A stretch of 11,052 bases of DNA from assembly GCA_038916785.1 (NCBI GenBank), contig JBCLBO010000097.1, forward strand, positions 1-11,052, read 5' to 3'. Each line of letters starts with the position of its first letter. Positions within the stretch are counted from its first letter, which is position 1. The notes below the pieces were generated by a model. It had not been told where the DNA came from and searched no databases. It saw nothing but the letters and a program-made list of their open reading frames with translations. Shown in pieces: positions 1 through 8,810 of this stretch. A program made the position numbers and the translations under genes. Source of the DNA: VFKU01 sp038916785. GTDB lineage: Bacteria; Hydrogenedentota; Hydrogenedentia; Hydrogenedentales; GCA-2746185.

Positions 1-40
1 GGTAGGCTTTCTTGCCACGAACTCCGGCTGCCATGGACCC

Positions 41-73
41 GCATGGGCGAGCCGCCCATGCTACGAGGATTGG
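41..73. repeat. Dispersed palindrome, copy 1
   Basis: GCATGGGCGAGCCGCCCATGC (41-61) plus the flank TACGAGGATTGG matches the copy at 6208-6237 in direct orientation. It lies 27 bases upstream of the groEL -35 box. Two near-identical copies within 6.2 kb, with conserved non-palindromic flanks, point to a multi-copy intergenic element rather than two chance hairpins. Confidence 0.7.
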
Positions 74-100
74 GTTATGTTGATGGCGCGATTCGGGCGC

Positions 101-129
101 TTGACACCCGATCGGACGTTTGGTACTAT
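101..129 (+). promoter_or_regulatory. Sigma70-type promoter of groEL
   Basis: A consensus -35 box TTGACA (101-106) is followed after exactly 17 nt by the -10 box TACTAT (124-129). A TG dinucleotide one base before the -10 makes it also an extended -10 promoter. Transcription would start near 136, inside the CIRCE operator, giving a leader of about 105 nt before the groEL start codon. The layout is directly visible; activity is inferred. Confidence 0.85.
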
Positions 130-155
130 CAGCACTCGCGTGTGCAGAGTGCTAA
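129..155 (+). promoter_or_regulatory. CIRCE operator (HrcA binding site)
   Basis: Inverted repeat with 9-nt arms and a 9-nt spacer: TCAGCACTC (129-137), spacer 138-146, GAGTGCTAA (147-155). It matches the known CIRCE consensus TTAGCACTC-N9-GAGTGCTAA at all but one base. CIRCE is bound by the repressor HrcA, which releases the operator when GroEL is occupied with unfolded protein, so the chaperonin feeds back on its own gene. Here the site begins on the last base of the -10 box and covers the expected transcription start, the usual position for repression. hrcA itself is not in the window. Confidence 0.95.
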
Positions 156-242
156 GAATCGCCCGTTTGGGTCATCGGGCTTGTCGTTCTAAGTCGTTGT
201 GTATGAACCGGTAATGCGGTCTATTCAGAAGGAGATGTTCAA

Positions 243-1868
<1,626 letters not shown>

Positions 1869-1889
1869 GCGAGTCCAAGGGAATTTTCG

Positions 1890-1933
1890 CGCGGCGCGGA
1901 GGGTTTGTAAACCTCCGCGCCGCGTTTTCTTTT
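1890..1933 (+). terminator. Intrinsic terminator after groEL
   Basis: A perfect 13-bp GC-rich stem (CGCGGCGCGGAGG 1890-1902 pairing with 1912-1924) with a 9-nt loop is followed at once by TTTTCTTTT (1925-1933). It begins 21 nt after the groEL stop codon. This is a textbook Rho-independent terminator and separates groEL from the ABC operon. Confidence 0.93.
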
Positions 1934-2019
1934 GTTAGGCTCTCGCTTGCAGAGGAACTTGGGGAGTTGCGTCTGATTTTATTGGGCACTCGTCTGCAGA
2001 GGAATTTGCAGATTGGGCG

Positions 2020-2093
2020 CGTCCCGGAGGGACGGGTTGATAGTAGCCCGCCGTTTCAACGGCGGGCTACTGTCACGCTGCCCCTACCGGGGC
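2020..2093. repeat. REP-like cluster of three hairpins
   Basis: Three consecutive palindromes: CGTCCC-gga-GGGACG (2020-2034); a perfect 13-bp inverted repeat GTAGCCCGCCGTT/AACGGCGGGCTAC (2043-2070) around a 2-nt centre; and GCCCC-tacc-GGGGC (2080-2093). None carries a U-tract, so this is not a simple terminator. The pattern of a small 'tccggag' hairpin, then a 'tagcccg' hairpin, then a third resembles dispersed extragenic REP/BIME-type elements. Membership in a genome-wide family is inferred, since only one copy is in this window. Confidence 0.65.
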
Positions 2094-2169
2094 GCACCGG
2101 TTGTCCCGCGAACGTGAATCGTCGAGCGAAACGAAGCGCCGGAACCGCGCTCCGCACCGCGCCTCTTTT

Positions 2170-2199
2170 TTGGCCGCGTCCGCGCGCGGGTGTTACTAT
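2170..2199 (+). promoter_or_regulatory. Putative promoter of the ABC importer operon
   Basis: TTGGCC (2170-2175), an 18-nt spacer and TACTAT (2194-2199), with TG at 2191-2192 forming an extended -10. The -10 hexamer and its extension are the same type as in the groEL promoter. The start codon lies 51 nt downstream of the -10. The -35 is weak, so confidence is moderate. Confidence 0.45.
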
Positions 2200-2250
2200 G
2201 AGCGCGTGATTTTCCCGCGCGTCCCGCGCGATCGATTCAAGGAGGCCCGG

Positions 2251-3966
2251 ATGCCCAGTTCGATTGCCCCATTGGCCCGTTTCACATGTGCGGCGGCCCT
2301 TGCAGTGCTCTTGGCGCGCTGCGGCGCGCCCGAATCCGCGACGCCCGCCGGTGAACCTGCGCCCGCGGGGACGCCTTCGGTGGCGGCTCCCGGGACTCCC
2401 GATGGCGCGCCCGCTGCCGTTGTCGAGACACCCACAGACGGAGACGCTTTGGTGGAAAACATCGAGGCGGAGCCCGCGCACTTGAACATCGTCCTTGCGA
2501 CGGCCGACGCGCATTCGAGTTACATCGGGCAGTACATTTTCGACACCTTGCTGCTGGTCGACAACGACACGCTTCAGATGAAGGCGAATTTGGCGACGAA
2601 ATGGGAGGTCTCGGACGACCACCTTCATTACACGTTTTTTCTGAGAAACGACGCGAAGTTCACCGACGGCGTCCCGCTCACGGCGAAGGACGTGAAGGCC
2701 ACAATCGATCTGATTCTCGATCCGCTGCACGATACGGCCGCCCTGCGTAATTATTTGCAGGACATCGACACGGTCGACGTGATTGACGACTACACCGTCC
2801 GCTTCAATATGAAGCGGCCCTATTTCCGGCATCTGCTGGTGCTCGGCGAGCTCAATGTTTATCCGGCCCACATCTATATGCAGGGCGATCTGAACAAGCA
2901 CCCGAATAACCGCAACCCGATTGGATCCGGGCCGTACAAGTTTGACTCATGGGAGACCGGCCGGCAGATCGTGCTCGTGCGGAACGACAATTACTGGGGC
3001 CAGAAACCGCGCCTGGCCAAGCGCGTGTTCAAGATGATCAAGGACAATAATGCGGCCTTCCAGGCGCTCGAGCGGCACGACACGGACATCCAGTACATCC
3101 CCGCGGAGCAGTGGGAGCGGAAGACGAAGACGGCGAAGTTCGAAAAGGAGTTCCAGAAACTCGAGTTGGATTCGCCGGTGCCCGGCTATCTGAGCCGCTT
3201 CAACTATCTCGGCTGGAACACGCGCCAGCCGCAGTTTTCCGACAAGCGCGTGCGTCAGGCGCTGTGCATGCTTTTCGATCGCCAACAGATCATCGATCAG
3301 GTGTTCTACGGCCACGGCGTCGTCGCCACGACGGACGTGTACTACAAAGTCCCGGAGTCGAACAAGAACCTCAAGCCCTGGCCCTTCGATCCCGCGCGCG
3401 CCAAGGCCTTGCTCGATGAGGCCGGCTGGAAGGACACAGACTCCGACGGCATCCGCGACAAGGACGGGGTCAAGCTCGAATTTGAACTTAGCTACGCGGA
3501 CGCCGTGCCCGAGTACGATCAGCTCGGCGCGGTATATCAGGAAGAACTCCGCCGCGCAGGCGTCCACATGACGCTGAACCCGAGCGAATGGGCGACCTTT
3601 CAGCAGCGCGTGCATGATCACAAATTCGACGCCTGCATGCTCTCATGGCTCACGACCACCTTCTACGACGGCTACCAGCTTTGGCACTCCAGCCAGGCCG
3701 AGGCCGGCTCGAACTATTCGGGCTTCGTTAACGCCGAAGCGGACAAGCTCATGGAAGATGCGCGGATCGAATTCGACGAGGCCAAGCGCAAAGTGCTCAA
3801 CGATCGCCTGCAGGAAATCCTGCACGAGGAGCAGCCGTATATCTTCCTGTATCACCGCCCCGGCCTGATGGCGCTCGACGCGCGCTTTCGCGGCGTGAAG
3901 GTCCACACGGACGGTATCGATCCGCTTGAGTGGTGGGTGCCGACGGCCCTGCAGCGGTACAAATAG
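2251..3966 (+). CDS. ABC transporter substrate-binding lipoprotein (peptide/SBP_bac_5 family)
   Basis: Solute-binding protein of the DppA/OppA (SBP family 5) type, 571 aa, which captures peptides or similar solutes in the periplasm and delivers them to the permeases encoded next. I chose the ATG at 2251 because AAGGAGG (2239-2245) precedes it by 5 nt and the protein then starts with a lipoprotein signal: Arg10, hydrophobic core 12-22, Cys24 in LLARC. The residue before the Cys is Arg, atypical for a lipobox, so lipidation is likely but not certain. A Pro/Ala/Gly-rich linker (about 26-60) follows. Family hallmarks: FFLRNDAKFTDGVPLTAKDV (129-148), GSGPYKF (225-231), NYWG (247-250), FSDKRVRQAL (329-338) and an acidic DTDSDG loop (395-400). 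The substrate cannot be read from sequence; nickel, opine and sugar binders share this fold. First gene of the operon. Confidence 0.93.
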   Translation: MPSSIAPLARFTCAAALAVLLARCGAPESATPAGEPAPAGTPSVAAPGTPDGAPAAVVETPTDGDALVENIEAEPAHLNIVLATADAHSSYIGQYIFDTLLLVDNDTLQMKANLATKWEVSDDHLHYTFFLRNDAKFTDGVPLTAKDVKATIDLILDPLHDTAALRNYLQDIDTVDVIDDYTVRFNMKRPYFRHLLVLGELNVYPAHIYMQGDLNKHPNNRNPIGSGPYKFDSWETGRQIVLVRNDNYWGQKPRLAKRVFKMIKDNNAAFQALERHDTDIQYIPAEQWERKTKTAKFEKEFQKLELDSPVPGYLSRFNYLGWNTRQPQFSDKRVRQALCMLFDRQQIIDQVFYGHGVVATTDVYYKVPESNKNLKPWPFDPARAKALLDEAGWKDTDSDGIRDKDGVKLEFELSYADAVPEYDQLGAVYQEELRRAGVHMTLNPSEWATFQQRVHDHKFDACMLSWLTTTFYDGYQLWHSSQAEAGSNYSGFVNAEADKLMEDARIEFDEAKRKVLNDRLQEILHEEQPYIFLYHRPGLMALDARFRGVKVHTDGIDPLEWWVPTALQRYK

Positions 3967-3987
3967 CGGGCGACGCGACCGACCGCC

Positions 3988-5079
3988 GTGACGGCCTATC
4001 TCATCCGCCGATTCCTGCTGATCATCCCGACCTTCATCGGGATTAGCCTCGTCACCTTTGTGGTGCTGCAGCTCACGCCGGGCAACCCGGTGTTTCAGCG
4101 GCTCCAGAAAATGCGCGGGGCGATGGGTTCGGAGAACATTTCACCGGAGATCATCGAGCAGACGAAGAAGTTGTACGGCTTCGACAAGCCCATTCACGTC
4201 CGCTACCTCGTGTGGATGGGCAAACTGATCCGGCTGGACTTCGGCGATTCCTACCGCGACAACCGGCCCGTGCTCACGCGAATCCGCGAGCGCCTGCCGG
4301 TCACGCTGCAACTCAACGTCATTTCGCTTCTCCTGATGTACGCGATTTCGATTCCGCTCGGCGTGTTCTCCGCGACGCACCAACATTCGCGGCGCGACGG
4401 GTTCATTACTTTCATTCTGTTTATTCTCTACAGCCTGCCGAGTTTCTGGGTCGCTATGCTGCTCATGTATTTCTTCTGCGGCGGCAGCGGATCGGACAGC
4501 CTGCACGCGCTCGTGGCGCGCGGATTCGGCGCCGTGGGGCTGGCGGACACGGGCTGGGCGAAGTGGCTACTCGAGCACGTGCTGCATTTCAACTGGTTTC
4601 CCATCTACGGCGTCAGCAGCGACGGTGCGGGCGATCTGCCCCTCCACCGCTGGTTGCTCGATAGGCTCTGGCACTTTGTGTTGCCCATTTTCTGCCTGAG
4701 CTATTCGAGCTTCGCGATCATGTCGCGCTTTGCGCGCGCCGGGATGATCGAAGTCGTGCGGCAGGACTACATCCGCACGGCGCGGGCCTACGGCTTCTCC
4801 GAGCGCACCGTCATTTACCGCTACGCCCTGCGCAATTCGCTCATCCCCATTATTACAATCTTCGGCGCGATTCTCCCGAGCCTCATCGGCGGCAGCGTCA
4901 TTATCGAGAGCATCTTTTCAATTCCCGGCATGGGCCTGCTTTTCTACGAATCCATCATGGGCCGCGACTACTCGGTGGTCATGGGCCTCTTCGCCTTCAC
5001 GGCACTGCTTACCATGTGCGGCATGATCCTCTCTGACATTCTCTACGCGATCGTTGATCCCCGGATCACCTTCAAATGA
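3988..5079 (+). CDS. ABC transporter permease, DppB/OppB type
   Basis: Inner-membrane permease (BPD_transp_1 family), 363 aa, pairing with the next gene product to form the channel of a peptide-type importer. It begins with the family's MTAYLIRRFLLIIPT signature. Predicted membrane segments are near 8-30, 105-128, 138-163, 228-247, 285-307 and 333-355. The EAA loop that contacts the ATPase is YIRTARAYGFSERTVIYRYA (261-280), followed by LRNSLIPII. The GDSYRDNRPV stretch (86-95) is typical of DppB. A long periplasmic segment (about 165-225) separates the third and fourth helices. The start is GTG at 3988, 21 nt after the binding-protein stop; the upstream sequence has no strong Shine-Dalgarno, suggesting translational coupling. 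Confidence 0.95.
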   Translation: MTAYLIRRFLLIIPTFIGISLVTFVVLQLTPGNPVFQRLQKMRGAMGSENISPEIIEQTKKLYGFDKPIHVRYLVWMGKLIRLDFGDSYRDNRPVLTRIRERLPVTLQLNVISLLLMYAISIPLGVFSATHQHSRRDGFITFILFILYSLPSFWVAMLLMYFFCGGSGSDSLHALVARGFGAVGLADTGWAKWLLEHVLHFNWFPIYGVSSDGAGDLPLHRWLLDRLWHFVLPIFCLSYSSFAIMSRFARAGMIEVVRQDYIRTARAYGFSERTVIYRYALRNSLIPIITIFGAILPSLIGGSVIIESIFSIPGMGLLFYESIMGRDYSVVMGLFAFTALLTMCGMILSDILYAIVDPRITFK

Positions 5080-6095
5080 GCGAAGTTGCCGCCGATATCG
5101 TCCAGGCGGGCCCCGTCCACGGGTACTGGTCCATCGTGTGGCGCCAGTTTCGCCGGCACCGGCTTCCCGTCGCGAGTCTTTTTCTTCTCGTCGTCTTGGG
5201 GGCCGTGGCGGTATTTGCCCCGTTCCTGGCCGGCGACAGGCCGATTTATCTGCGCATGAACGACAAGACCTACTGGCTGCCGAATGTCTTCAGCTACAAA
5301 GATCTCGTGTCGGTCGAGTTCGACCGCTGGGAACCCGGCCCGGACGATCGCCTGGTCCGCCCACTCATCCAATTCTCCCCGCGTCACACGGGCCTCGCCG
5401 ACAAGCTGTTGCCGCCCAGCGGCCAGCATCTGCTCGGCACCGACGACACCGGCCGCGACGTGCTCTCGCGGCTCATCTGGGGCACGCGCATCTCGATGAC
5501 GGTCGGCTTCATCGCCGTGGGGATTTCCATCCTCCTCGGCGTCCTGATGGGCGCGGCGGCCGGTTTCTATCGCGGCTGGGTCGATGTCGTCATCCTGCGC
5601 ATCATCGAGACTATGCTCTGCTTCCCCGGGCTCATCCTGATCCTCGCGCTGATCGCCTTCCTCGGCCGCGACATCCGCATCCTGATGGCCGTCATCGGCG
5701 TCATCGGCGCGCCCGAGGTCGCGCGGTTGGTGCGCGGCGAATTCCTGCGCCTGCGCGAGAGCGATTTCGCCGTCGCCGCGCGCGCCACGGGCCTGGGCGA
5801 CCTGCGTATCATGCTGCGCCACATCCTGCCGAACGCGCTGGCGCCGGTGCTCGTCGAGGCGACCTTCGGCGTGGCGGGCGCGATCATCGCGGAGTCCGCC
5901 CTGAGCTTTTTGGGATTGGGCGTGCCGCCGCCGACGGCGAGCTGGGGCGAGATTCTGTCCCAGTCCAAACGCTACGTCGACTTCGCGTGGTGGCTGGTCA
6001 TGTTTCCGGGCATGGCCATCTTCATCACCGTCACGGCGTTCAACCTCGTCGGCGAGGGCCTGCGCGACGCGATGGATCCGCGGCTGCGGGAGTGA
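5076..6095 (+). CDS. ABC transporter permease, DppC/OppC type
   Basis: Second inner-membrane permease of the importer, 339 aa. The N-terminal cytoplasmic tail ends in WRQFRRHRLPVASL, leading into helix 1 (about 31-50). An extended periplasmic region (51-117) precedes the family motif LLGTDDTGRDVLSRLIWGTR (119-138). Further helices lie near 140-163, 176-197, 200-212, 255-280 and 303-325. The EAA loop DFAVAARATGLGDLRIMLRH (230-249) is followed by ILPNALAP, then ESALSFLGLGVPPP. The ATG overlaps the stop codon of the preceding permease (ATGA, 5076-5079), so the two are translationally coupled and probably made 1:1. No ATPase gene follows; the next gene is convergent. The importer must borrow ATP-binding subunits encoded elsewhere. 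Confidence 0.95.
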   Translation: MSEVAADIVQAGPVHGYWSIVWRQFRRHRLPVASLFLLVVLGAVAVFAPFLAGDRPIYLRMNDKTYWLPNVFSYKDLVSVEFDRWEPGPDDRLVRPLIQFSPRHTGLADKLLPPSGQHLLGTDDTGRDVLSRLIWGTRISMTVGFIAVGISILLGVLMGAAAGFYRGWVDVVILRIIETMLCFPGLILILALIAFLGRDIRILMAVIGVIGAPEVARLVRGEFLRLRESDFAVAARATGLGDLRIMLRHILPNALAPVLVEATFGVAGAIIAESALSFLGLGVPPPTASWGEILSQSKRYVDFAWWLVMFPGMAIFITVTAFNLVGEGLRDAMDPRLRE

Positions 6096-6116
6096 GGGAA
6101 GGTCAAGGGCATAATA

Positions 6117-6186
6117 GACAGGATTTACAGGATTAAGCAGGATGATGGGCGGGTGACTTCGCCTTGTAATTCGTGTAAATCATGTC
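6117..6186. repeat. Dispersed 'acaggatttacagg' inverted repeat
   Basis: GACAGGATTTACA (6117-6129) is inverted as TGTAAATCATGTC (6174-6186), with 12 of 13 positions complementary and 44 nt between. The left side also contains internal near-repeats of 'caggat' (caggattt, caggatta, caggatga). I recognise this wording as a degenerate intergenic repeat of several environmental bacterial lineages, but only one copy is present here. It lies in the convergent gap between the permease gene and the lipoprotein gene. Confidence 0.5.
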
Positions 6187-6207
6187 CAGAATTCCGGAGC
6201 ACTGATC

Positions 6208-6237
6208 GCATGGGCGGGCCGCCCATGCTACGGATTG
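6208..6237. repeat. Dispersed palindrome, copy 2
   Basis: GCATGGGCGGGCCGCCCATGC (6208-6228) is an almost perfect palindrome followed by TACGGATTGG. The same block occurs at 41-73 with one base changed in the palindrome (GAGCC for GGGCC) and an extra AGG between TACG and ATTGG. It sits between two convergent genes, ending 4 bases before the lipoprotein stop codon. It lacks a T-tract, so it is better described as a repeat than a terminator. Confidence 0.7.
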
Positions 6238-6241
6238 GCGT

Positions 6242-6772
6242 CTAGTACTTGCCCCAACGCGCTTCGATGATTGGCTCGACTAGCGGCGCATCCAGACTCG
6301 ATCGCTTGTTCCCCCGTCCCTTGCCTTTGCCCCGGTCTTCGTCTTCGTCGTCGTCGCCCCGGTCGCGGCGATTCTCCTTGTATTTCGTTCGTAGGCCGCC
6401 GGGCAAGCGGTATTCATCGGCGTGCTCCCAGCGGGCGTCCGTGCCACCGACGCGCGCGCTCACCTGCCAGCCGTCGCCGCCGAAGCGGAAAAAGAGGCCG
6501 TCGCTGTAGTAATAGTCGCGATACCCAACGACCGTATAGCATCCGGTGTTGCGATCGAAGACTAGGTCGTGGCCGCCCTGGTGCTTATGGCGATAGCCGT
6601 GCGCGGGTGCGTGCGGCGGCGGGCCGTGGCGATGCGCTTCTTCGTGGATGACCACGGTGCGCGGCGGCGGGGGCGGACCCTCGAGCGTCACCCGGTAGCC
6701 GCCGGTGGATTCGCAACCCGTGAAAATCAGGATGGCCGCAAAGGCAGCGAGAAAGAGCCCCAAGGTTCGCAT
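6242..6772 (-). CDS. Small outer-surface lipoprotein, function unknown
   Basis: A 176-aa protein with a clear lipoprotein signal: Arg2, hydrophobic stretch 4-18, lipobox IFTGC with Cys20. After the Cys comes a Pro/His-rich linker (31-66, including a run of five Pro and many His), then a compact domain with GHDLVFDRNTGCYTVVGYRD (67-86), YYYSDGLFFRF (87-97) and GWQVSARVGG (101-110), ending near LPGGLRTKY (123-131). The aromatic 'YYYsDG.FFRf..d.WqvS' pattern is known from small secreted proteins of unknown role in Gram-negative bacteria. A highly charged low-complexity stretch follows (134-157, Arg/Asp/Glu/Lys/Gly). The His-rich linker could bind metal, but that is speculation. A weak G-rich Shine-Dalgarno precedes the ATG. 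Encoded 97 bp downstream of the propeller gene on the same strand; the AT-rich gap may hold its own promoter. Confidence 0.85.
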   Translation of the reverse strand: MRTLGLFLAAFAAILIFTGCESTGGYRVTLEGPPPPPRTVVIHEEAHRHGPPPHAPAHGYRHKHQGGHDLVFDRNTGCYTVVGYRDYYYSDGLFFRFGGDGWQVSARVGGTDARWEHADEYRLPGGLRTKYKENRRDRGDDDEDEDRGKGKGRGNKRSSLDAPLVEPIIEARWGKY

Positions 6773-6869
6773 GCTATAACCCCCCGAATGCAGTCAACCT
6801 ACCCAGCAGAGAGTGTACACGGGTTGCTCGAAAGTTTCTATAATTTATTTACAAATATACGCAGTATTA

Positions 6870-8474
6870 TCAGTATTCGATCTTAAAAATCGCCGATTCC
6901 TTCTCGGAGGCGACGAAAACCGTGCCATCCGGGCCGACCGTGGCCCCGCCAATGTTTCCCATCGGCGGGAATCCGGCGATGGCGGGCATCGATAACGAGA
7001 GGCCTTCGACGAGTCCGGTCTTCTCGCCGGACTTCGGATCGATGGTGACGACGCTGCCGGCGTTGGCTTCGACCACTATGAGGTGGCCGTCGCCGGTCAC
7101 GGCGATGCCCTCGGGTTGCCTGAGCCCGGAGGCGACGGTGGTGGTGGCGCCGGTCTCGAGGTCTACGCGGGCGACCTCACCTTTGCCGAAGAGCGTCACG
7201 TACACCGCGCTATCGCCCGCGCGCGCCATGGCGACGGCGCCTGCGAGGTCCTTCGCCAGTACCGTGGGTGGCGTGTTCTCGTCTTGGCTCAGGCGCGAGA
7301 TCGTGCCGGCCTGCATCTGGAGGACGAGCAGCGAGCCGTCGGGCATTTCGAGCACGTCGAAGGCCATCGGCAGATTGTGGTAGGTGTGCAGCAGCGCGCC
7401 GGTCTTGCGGTCGAAGGTCTGGACGCAGTTGTTGAACCAACTTGCGGTGTGGATGAACTTGTCCGAGGCGTCTATGCCGAAGGCGTATTCGAGCTGGGGG
7501 AAGCGGGTGATGGTCTTCACCTCGCGGGACTTCAGATTGACCTCGCGCAGCGAGAAGACATCGGCGATGTAGAGGGAGTCGCCGGCGATCGCGAGGTCCG
7601 CCGGCGCGACGATTTTCGATTCGCGGATCGTGCGGTAGGTGCCGGCTTTGTAGTCCACCTCGAAGACGGCCGCTTCGGCCATCCCGGTGACGAACATGCG
7701 GCCCTGCGCGTCGAAACACAGATTGTCGAGACCGGTGCGGATGGTAGCGGCGACCGATTTTGCGCCGGTGGCGGTGTCCACGCGGACGACTTCGCCGCGC
7801 TCCGAATCGAGCACATACAACATGCCATCCGGGCCGAAGTTTGCCGCGGCGGGTATTGCGAATCCGTCGGCGACCACCGCCAGCGTCGCCTTGTCGACGT
7901 CCACCTTGACGACTTGTTTCTTGAACCACAGCGGGCCGTAGAGGAGGCCGTCGGGGCCGAAGTCGAAGCCGTTCAAGCCGCCCATGCCCTCCATGATTTT
8001 GCGCGGCGGGTTCTTGCCGAGCGGATCGAACTCATGGAGCGCGTCGCCGAGGAAGACCTGCGTGGCGAAGAGGCGGCCTTCCTTGTTGAAGGCCAGCGCA
8101 TTGAGTCCGGGGAGGCCGGTGGCGAGTTCCTGTACGGGCCCGTCGCCCAGGCGCGCGTGGAGCTTGCCGAGGAGGATCGAGGTCCAGAACGCGCGGCCGT
8201 CCGGCGCGAAGGCGACGTCGTCCGCCATGCCCGTTGGCGGCCCCTGCCAGGTCGCCGCCGCGCCGGTCTTCGGATCGATGCGATAGACGCTCTGCCCGAC
8301 GACGCTGCCGACATAGAGCTGGCCGTCCGGCCCGGCGGCGAGGCCGTGGATGCCCTGCATCTTGTCGCCGCGCAGAAAGATGGCGCTGGAGGCGTCCTCG
8401 GCGCGCGCGGAAGCCGCCAGGGTTGAGAGCAGAGCCGCGGCCGCCGCCCAGATGTGAAGTGTCCGAATGGTCAT
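6870..8474 (-). CDS. Exported beta-propeller protein (NHL/SMP-30-like repeats)
   Basis: A 534-aa protein with a Sec signal peptide (hydrophobic 8-20, cleavage predicted after ASARA at 25), hence periplasmic or secreted. The rest is built of about twelve blade-like repeats of roughly 40 residues with the pattern 'G(L/I)...PDG.LYV.....G.V.R(V/I)D..TG', for example GLAAGPDGQLYVGSVVGQSV, ANFGPDGMLYVLDSERGEVV and GIAVTGDGHLIVVEANAGSV. Twelve would fit two six-bladed propellers. The repeats resemble SMP-30/gluconolactonase, NHL and Vgb-like streptogramin lyase folds; I see no basis to assign an enzyme activity, and a binding or scaffold role is equally possible. The ATG is preceded by GGGAGG with 7-nt spacing. 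It is likely the first gene transcribed leftward, followed by the lipoprotein gene. Confidence 0.85.
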   Translation of the reverse strand: MTIRTLHIWAAAAALLSTLAASARAEDASSAIFLRGDKMQGIHGLAAGPDGQLYVGSVVGQSVYRIDPKTGAAATWQGPPTGMADDVAFAPDGRAFWTSILLGKLHARLGDGPVQELATGLPGLNALAFNKEGRLFATQVFLGDALHEFDPLGKNPPRKIMEGMGGLNGFDFGPDGLLYGPLWFKKQVVKVDVDKATLAVVADGFAIPAAANFGPDGMLYVLDSERGEVVRVDTATGAKSVAATIRTGLDNLCFDAQGRMFVTGMAEAAVFEVDYKAGTYRTIRESKIVAPADLAIAGDSLYIADVFSLREVNLKSREVKTITRFPQLEYAFGIDASDKFIHTASWFNNCVQTFDRKTGALLHTYHNLPMAFDVLEMPDGSLLVLQMQAGTISRLSQDENTPPTVLAKDLAGAVAMARAGDSAVYVTLFGKGEVARVDLETGATTTVASGLRQPEGIAVTGDGHLIVVEANAGSVVTIDPKSGEKTGLVEGLSLSMPAIAGFPPMGNIGGATVGPDGTVFVASEKESAIFKIEY

Positions 8475-8479
8475 CGCAT

Positions 8480-8506
8480 CGCCTCCCGTGTGAGGCGGCG
8501 ATTATA
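8480..8506 (-). promoter_or_regulatory. -10 box and hairpin over the ribosome binding site of the propeller gene
   Basis: On the minus strand a perfect TATAAT (8501-8506) lies 26 nt upstream of the start codon, although I find no convincing -35 at 16-18 nt. Between it and the gene, CGCCTC (8492-8497) and GAGGCG (8480-8485) form a 6-bp stem with a 6-nt loop, and the Shine-Dalgarno GGGAGG overlaps the 3' arm. If transcription starts about 7 nt after the -10, only part of the 5' arm would be transcribed, so regulation by this hairpin is uncertain. Confidence 0.4.
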
Positions 8507-8810
8507 CCGATGCGGTCCCTCCAATGGTCGCGGACGTGCGTCTGTCCCTATATAGGAGCGAAGTCTGTTGCATTCCTCGGCGCGGAGACGCGGGTGCGAG
8601 ACTAAGGGTGGCGAGGAAATGGTTGGGGAAACAATGGGTCGCGCGGACGGGCGTCGGAAAACGCAGGTGCGGAACAAGGGGTAAATTATTGACAACTAAG
8701 AATTTTTCGTAGTTTGTGAGTGGTTATCGGAGGCGACTCGTAAGGTGAAGGCAACTGAGCCAGTGCATTAGAATGCGAGGCTTACTGACGGGCGACGGAG
8801 CGGATCGGGC
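8507..8810. other. Gene-free interval before the methyltransferase remnant
   Basis: No credible gene. It contains CTGTCCCTAT (8542-8551) and TAGGAGCGAAG (8553-8563), two blocks that recur in the same order at 10409-10418 and 10434-10444. It also contains an isolated TTGACA (8689-8694) without a good -10 at the expected distance. Composition becomes more mixed and AT-rich from here, consistent with the edge of an accessory region. Confidence 0.6.

Larger units (their letters stand above)
1934..2250. other. Gene-free interval between groEL and the ABC operon
   Basis: Stretch of 317 bases without a credible gene. It holds an imperfect direct repeat (1942-1961 and 1989-2008, 17 of 20 bases identical, core GCAGAGGAA), a cluster of three short hairpins (2020-2093), and the putative promoter and ribosome binding site of the binding-protein gene. 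An open frame continues upstream from the binding-protein gene to about 2101, but I do not regard it as coding because it lacks a signal sequence and a ribosome binding site. Confidence 0.7.

Noticed and set aside
1..34. Possible start of a minus-strand gene (ATG at 34, reading MAAGVRGKKAY)
   Set aside because: Only 11 codons are visible and no ribosome binding site precedes it, so it cannot be supported.
2101..2250. N-terminal extension of the substrate-binding protein from a TTG at 2101
   Set aside because: The extension runs across the hairpin/promoter region, has no ribosome binding site, and would bury the lipoprotein signal that starts at the ATG at 2251.
7083..8426. 447-codon plus-strand frame opposite the propeller gene
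   Set aside because: Composition typical of an antisense shadow in GC-rich coding DNA; the minus-strand product has a signal peptide and clear blade repeats.
8689..8717. TTGACA box as a promoter for the accessory cassette
   Set aside because: No acceptable -10 hexamer at 16-18 nt; the best candidate is GTTTGT.
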